Of a stretch of DNA of 64,000 bases, positions 61,057-64,000 are shown piece by piece (position 1 is the stretch's first letter; every line of letters begins with the position of its first letter). Below the pieces are notes generated by a model, which did not search any database, was not told the DNA's origin, and worked only from the letters and a program-made list of their open reading frames with translations. The stretch spans positions 124,001 to 188,000 of the forward strand of contig MGTU01000004.1 in the NCBI GenBank assembly GCA_001799615.1, given 5' to 3'. Made by a program: the position numbers and the translations under genes. This DNA is from Elusimicrobia bacterium GWA2_61_42. GTDB lineage: Bacteria > Elusimicrobiota > Elusimicrobia > Elusimicrobiales > UBA9959.

Positions 61057-61916
61057 AGTTCACGGAACGCCTGAAGGCCGGCACCAAGGTCTATTCCTTC
61101 GAATTCTATCCGCCCAAGACGGCGGAGGATACGGCCAGGCTGTTCAACACGGCGCTGGAGCTCAAGGCGCTGTCGCCGGATTTCGTCTCGGTGACCAATT
61201 CCTCCAGCGGCGTCACGCCGTACCGCACCGTCGCGCTCTGCGGCGTGCTGAAGGCCCAGTTCGGGCTGGACGTGGTGGCGCATTTGACCTGCCTGGCCCA
61301 TACCAGGGCCGAAATAGCCGAGATCTGCGACGGCCTGAAAAAGATGGACATCACCAATATCCTGGCTTTGCGCGGGGACGCGCATAACGTGGCGTCCGGC
61401 GCGCTGCGCAGGGATTACGACCACGCCTCGCAGCTCATCGCCGACCTCAAGCAAACCGGCGGCTTCTCCATAGGCGGGGCCTGCTACCCGGAAAAACACC
61501 CGGAGGCCGCCAGCCTGGAAGCCGACATCTCCCGCGTGAAGGAAAAAGTGGACGCCGGGGCGGAGTACCTGATCACCCAGCTGTTCTTCGACAACGCTTT
61601 TTATTTCCGGTTCCTGGAAAAAGCCGCCGCGGCCGGTGTCAGCGTGCCGGTGCTGCCCGGCCTTATGCCGATAACCGGCTACAAGCAGATGCAGAATTTC
61701 ACCAAGCTCATGCAGGTGTCGGTCCCCGCGGCGCTCAGGGCCGGCATAGAGCGCTGGGACGGCGACAAGGACGGGATGTTCAAGTTCAGCGTGGAGTACG
61801 CCTCCGCGCAGGCGCAGGAACTGCTCAAGGGCGGCGCGCCCGGCCTGCACCTGTACACACTCAACCGCAGCCGCGCCGCGATAGCCATACTGAAGAACGT
61901 AAAAGCGGCGCTTTGA
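61053..61916 (+). CDS. metF: methylenetetrahydrofolate reductase
   Basis: 287 residues. YSFEFYPPKT (start of barrel, catalytic Glu), SVTNSSSGVTPYRT, HLTCLAHTRAEI, ITNILALRGD and GGACYPEKHPEA are standard MetF motifs; QLFFDNAFYFRF and VLPGLMPITGYKQ complete the FAD barrel. It reduces 5,10-methylene-THF to 5-methyl-THF for methionine synthesis or one-carbon pathways. ATG overlaps the lepB stop. Confidence 0.95.
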   Translation: MKFTERLKAGTKVYSFEFYPPKTAEDTARLFNTALELKALSPDFVSVTNSSSGVTPYRTVALCGVLKAQFGLDVVAHLTCLAHTRAEIAEICDGLKKMDITNILALRGDAHNVASGALRRDYDHASQLIADLKQTGGFSIGGACYPEKHPEAASLEADISRVKEKVDAGAEYLITQLFFDNAFYFRFLEKAAAAGVSVPVLPGLMPITGYKQMQNFTKLMQVSVPAALRAGIERWDGDKDGMFKFSVEYASAQAQELLKGGAPGLHLYTLNRSRAAIAILKNVKAAL

Positions 61917-61939
61917 TCTAGACGGGGGTAAGAGGGAAA

Positions 61940-62686
61940 ATGGAAACAATTCACACCGTGGAGGCGAAGGCGCTTGTGGAACTTCAGAAGCGCGACACCG
62001 CCATAGACGCGCTGGCCGCGCGCGTGGCCGACGTCCCGGTAAAAATAGCCGCCCTGGCCGAAGCCTTCGAGGAAAAAAAGAGGTCCATGAGCGCCGCCCG
62101 CGACGCCCTGGTCGCCCTGCAGGTGAAAAAGAAGGGCGTGGAGCTCAAGCTCGCCGAGGCGGATGAGGGCATCCGCAAGCACCAGCGCGAGCTGAACCTC
62201 GTAAAGGACAATAACGCTTTCAAGGCCCTGCTCACGGAGATAGAGCACGACAAGCAGAGCAAGGACGACCTGGAGACCGAGGAGCTGGTGCTGCTGGAGG
62301 AGATAGACAAGGCGGCCGTCCAGGACAAGGTGATGCAGGTAGAAGTGAAGAAGACCGAGGATTTCAAGAATTCGGAGGTCGCCGTGCTGGAGGCCGCCGG
62401 CCGCGAGGCGGCCGAAAAGCTGACTGCGGCCAAAGGCGAGCGGGCGGCCGCCGCCGCCGCCCTCAGCCCGGACCTGCTGGAGCGGTACGAGACCATCCGC
62501 GCCAACCGCCGCGGCCTGGCCGTAGCCGCGGCGCACGAGGAGCCGGGGACGGGCAAGCTTTCCTGCGGCGGCTGCCATATGTCCTTGACGCCCCAGAAGA
62601 CGCTGGACGTTAAAAAGCAGGATACCCTGACCTTCTGCCAGGACTGCCGCTGCCTGCTGTACCTTGAGAAGACCATATTCGGGTGA
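61940..62686 (+). CDS. coiled-coil protein with C-terminal C4 zinc ribbon
   Basis: 248 residues: two long charged helices form a coiled-coil hairpin (about 1-190; EVKKTEDFKNSEVAVLEAAG), then a zinc ribbon with CGGC (LSCGGCHMSLTP) and CQDC (TFCQDCRCLLY). Family DUF164/zf-RING_7-like. Relatives such as chlamydial CdsZ and Helicobacter HP0958 act as chaperones or nucleic-acid-binding factors in secretion or flagellar assembly; the role here is unknown. Stop is four bases before the RNase H-like ATG. Confidence 0.85.
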   Translation: METIHTVEAKALVELQKRDTAIDALAARVADVPVKIAALAEAFEEKKRSMSAARDALVALQVKKKGVELKLAEADEGIRKHQRELNLVKDNNAFKALLTEIEHDKQSKDDLETEELVLLEEIDKAAVQDKVMQVEVKKTEDFKNSEVAVLEAAGREAAEKLTAAKGERAAAAAALSPDLLERYETIRANRRGLAVAAAHEEPGTGKLSCGGCHMSLTPQKTLDVKKQDTLTFCQDCRCLLYLEKTIFG

Positions 62687-62690
62687 GGCC

Positions 62691-63176
62691 ATGAAGAAAG
62701 AAAAAAAACTCAGGATCTTTATCGACGGCGGCTCGCGCGGCAACCCCGGCCACGGCGCCTGCGGGGCGGTCTTTTACGGCGCTTCCGGCGCGGTGCTGAG
62801 CGAGGAAGGGAAATACCTCGGGCGCTGCACCAATAATTTCGCCGAATACAGCGGGCTCAGGCTGGCGCTGGCCTCCGCGGCCCGCATCGGGGCCGAAGAG
62901 CTGGAGATCTTCTCCGACTCGGAGCTGCTGGTAAAGCAGTACAACGGGGAGTATCGCGTAAAGGACGCGGCCCTGGCCTCCATGATGGAGGTCATCCGTA
63001 CGGCCGCCGCGGGTTTCAAGGCGGTTTCACTGGCCCACGTGCCGCGCGCCAAAAACAAGGAAGCCGACAGGCTGGTGAACCGGATCCTGGACAACGCCCG
63101 CCACGCGGCGCCGGCGCTGGATAAAACTCTGGCCGAGGAGAACGCTCCCGCCTCCAAACAGGCGGAGCTATTTTAA
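62691..63176 (+). CDS. RNase H-like (RNase HI family) protein
   Basis: 161 residues from ATG 62691. RIFIDGGSRGNPGHGACG has the first catalytic Asp (D12), NNFAEYSGLRLAL the Glu, IFSDSELLVKQYNG the second Asp, and NKEADRLVNR the final Asp. This is the short 'reverse transcriptase-like/RNase H' type lacking the basic handle of E. coli RnhA. It probably cleaves RNA in RNA-DNA hybrids. It ends three bases before the RNase P RNA. Confidence 0.9.
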   Translation: MKKEKKLRIFIDGGSRGNPGHGACGAVFYGASGAVLSEEGKYLGRCTNNFAEYSGLRLALASAARIGAEELEIFSDSELLVKQYNGEYRVKDAALASMMEVIRTAAAGFKAVSLAHVPRAKNKEADRLVNRILDNARHAAPALDKTLAEENAPASKQAELF

Positions 63177-63179
63177 TTT

Positions 63180-63550
63180 AGACCGCGGATGGAGGGCCGC
63201 TCTTCCCGCAAGGGAGGGGAGGAACTTCCGAACTTCACAGGGCAGGGTGCCGGTTCAAAGCCGTTAAGCGGCCATAGGCCGGGAGGCGGGGGCGACATCC
63301 CCCGTCGACGGATAGCGCCACAGAGAACATACCGCCCGCAAGGGTAAGGGTGAAAAGGTGCGGTAAGAGCGCACCGCGCGCCGGGAGACCGGCGCGGCAG
63401 GGCAAGCCCCTCCTGAAGCAAGGCTAAAATTGCGCCTGGACTGCCCGTCCATCCCCCTCCGGGGGGAGGCGCAGAGTAAGCCGCAAAAGATAAATGGTCC
63501 TCCAAGCGCCGCAAGGCGCCGGACAGAATTCGGGGTATAGTCCGCGGTCT
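63180..63550 (+). ncRNA. rnpB: RNase P RNA, bacterial type A-like
   Basis: The ends pair as P1: AGACCGCGGA (63180-63189) with TCCGCGGTCT (63541-63550). Conserved core elements in order: GAGGAACTTCCGAAC near 63218, CACAGGGCAGGGTGCC, a ...GCCACAGAGAACATACCGCC stretch near 63315, GGGTAAGGGTGAAAAGGTGC and GGTAAGAGCGCACCGC, AGCAAGGCTAAAAT, then GATAAATGGTC and GACAGAATTCGGGGTATAG near the 3' end. It is the catalytic RNA for tRNA 5' maturation. TATTTT (63169-63174) ends six bases before the 5' end and is a likely -10. About 371 nt. Confidence 0.93.
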
Positions 63551-63560
63551 AAAAAGTTTC

Positions 63561-63692
63561 GGACTTGCCACGGGGACCAGAACGCAAAACGCGTTCGGCC
63601 ACACCGTGGCCTCACTCGGTATTCGCCCGCCGCGCTTATGCAAGCGGCGGGCTCACCGACGGTTTTGCTAACCTGGTCCCCGCGGCAAGTCC
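63561..63692 (+). ncRNA. strongly folded element of unknown identity
   Basis: A 20-bp closing stem (63561-63580 with 63673-63692; one A-C mismatch) encloses three hairpins: AACGC/GCGTT (63581-63595), GGCCAC-ACC-GTGGCC (63597-63611), and a longer arm TCGGT/ACCGA (63616-63620 / 63655-63659) leading to GCCCGCCGC/GCGGCGGGC (63625-63633 / 63644-63652). It lies ten bases after rnpB and ends 28 bases before the next start. It could be a small RNA, a cis-regulatory leader or a palindromic mobile sequence. It does not match tmRNA, SRP RNA or 6S as I know them. Confidence 0.5.
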
Positions 63693-63720
63693 TCCACAGG
63701 GCTAATATAAGGAGCAGCTT

Positions 63721-63993
63721 ATGGATTCGTTTGGGCAGAAGGTGCCTGAGATAAAATATTCTTCGGACGCCAATGAGATACCGTGGGAAGACGCGGTGGT
63801 CTGGACCAGCATGCCGCGCGTGGGGCCCAGGGTTTACGAGTGGCTGGAGTCTTCTCATATCCGCTACGTTTCCTGGACCAACGGCATCGTCAATATCATG
63901 CCCGAGAACGACTCCATCCTCAGCGATAAGTGCCAGTGCATGGTGCTGCCGTCGGCTTTTGTATGGGTGGGGAAGAACGTAAAAGTGGCCTGA
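63721..63993 (+). CDS. small protein of unknown function
   Basis: 90 residues from ATG 63721 with AAGGAG six bases upstream, a strong ribosome-binding site supporting that it is real. No signal peptide or membrane segment. Trp-rich for its size (IPWEDAVVWTSMPR, YVSWTNGIVNIMP), with one C-x-C (KCQCMVLPS). It ends at TGA 63993, just before the window edge. No family recognised. Confidence 0.6.
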   Translation: MDSFGQKVPEIKYSSDANEIPWEDAVVWTSMPRVGPRVYEWLESSHIRYVSWTNGIVNIMPENDSILSDKCQCMVLPSAFVWVGKNVKVA

Positions 63994-64000
63994 CCGGCCC

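Noticed and set aside
63561-63692. tmRNA, 6S RNA or SRP RNA identity for the folded element
   Set aside because: No tRNA-like domain, tag frame, single central bubble or SRP apical tetraloop motif could be found.
63424-63858. Open frames within and around the RNase P RNA
   Set aside because: They are by-products of GC-rich structured RNA, without ribosome-binding sites or recognisable proteins.
1-64000. tRNA genes or CRISPR arrays
   Set aside because: None was seen on reading the short intergenic gaps on both strands; a tRNAscan-type search was not possible.

Overview
The window is a densely coded, GC-rich bacterial chromosome segment with almost no spacer DNA: no gene-free stretch exceeds about 210 bases. 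Several features indicate a Gram-negative, diderm, probably anaerobic bacterium. These are ferredoxin-dependent 2-oxoacid oxidoreductase (korAB) beside succinyl-CoA synthetase (sucCD), a PorV/PorQ-type outer-membrane barrel, proteins with a type IX-like C-terminal sorting domain, type IV prepilins, and a mannose-family PTS with hprK and rapZ. The combination resembles Elusimicrobiota (or a related lineage), but that is a judgement from gene content, not a phylogenetic result.

Layout. (1) 1-9.2 kb is core metabolism and housekeeping: a TPR protein cut by the window edge, a half-size EamA transporter, a zincin-like protease, rimO, a CorA-like channel with an altered signature, and sucDC divergent from korAB. 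(2) 9.2-19 kb is cell envelope: a TPR-SpoIID protein, an ECF sigma factor with anti-sigma factor and a secreted Spy-like protein, two tandem paralogous subtilases, an Asn-Pro repeat membrane protein and a GT2 glycosyltransferase. (3) 19.1-23.6 kb holds three prepilin-like genes (PilV-, PilW- and PilX-like), the first greatly enlarged by extra domains. (4) 23.6-26.2 kb is the most unusual locus: an HprK-related kinase, a PqqD-like protein, an unlisted 45-residue Cys-containing peptide, an S26/SipW-like peptidase and a radical SAM/SPASM enzyme. These are packed with overlapping or nearly touching ORFs and look like a peptide-modification (RiPP) system. (5) 26.2-45.2 kb is a probable operon: a promoter, a hairpin-rich leader, an Rrf2-like regulator, a 4555-residue fibronectin-type-III giant, a PQQ-propeller/FN3 protein with a sorting domain, and a PorV-like barrel.

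(6) 45.2-49.4 kb has an ABC-2 exporter pair, a visibly AT-richer HEAT-like gene, and a REP-type (Y1/HUH) transposase element with perfect 26-bp inverted ends that has broken a small secreted-protein gene. (7) 49.4-58.2 kb is a complete PTS locus: hpf, hprK, rapZ, EIIA, EIIB, a GH57 glucanotransferase, EIIC, EIID, HPr and EI. (8) 58.2-64 kb is housekeeping: lepA, lepB, metF, a zinc-ribbon coiled-coil protein, an RNase H-like gene, the RNase P RNA, a strongly folded 132-nt element of unknown identity and a small unknown protein.

The genes suggest an organism that takes up or senses sugars by PTS, handles alpha-glucans, runs a ferredoxin-linked 2-oxoglutarate to succinate step, and invests heavily in secreted and surface proteins. 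The peptide-modification locus lies between the prepilin genes and the giant surface-protein operon, so a surface-related role for the peptide is possible but unproven.
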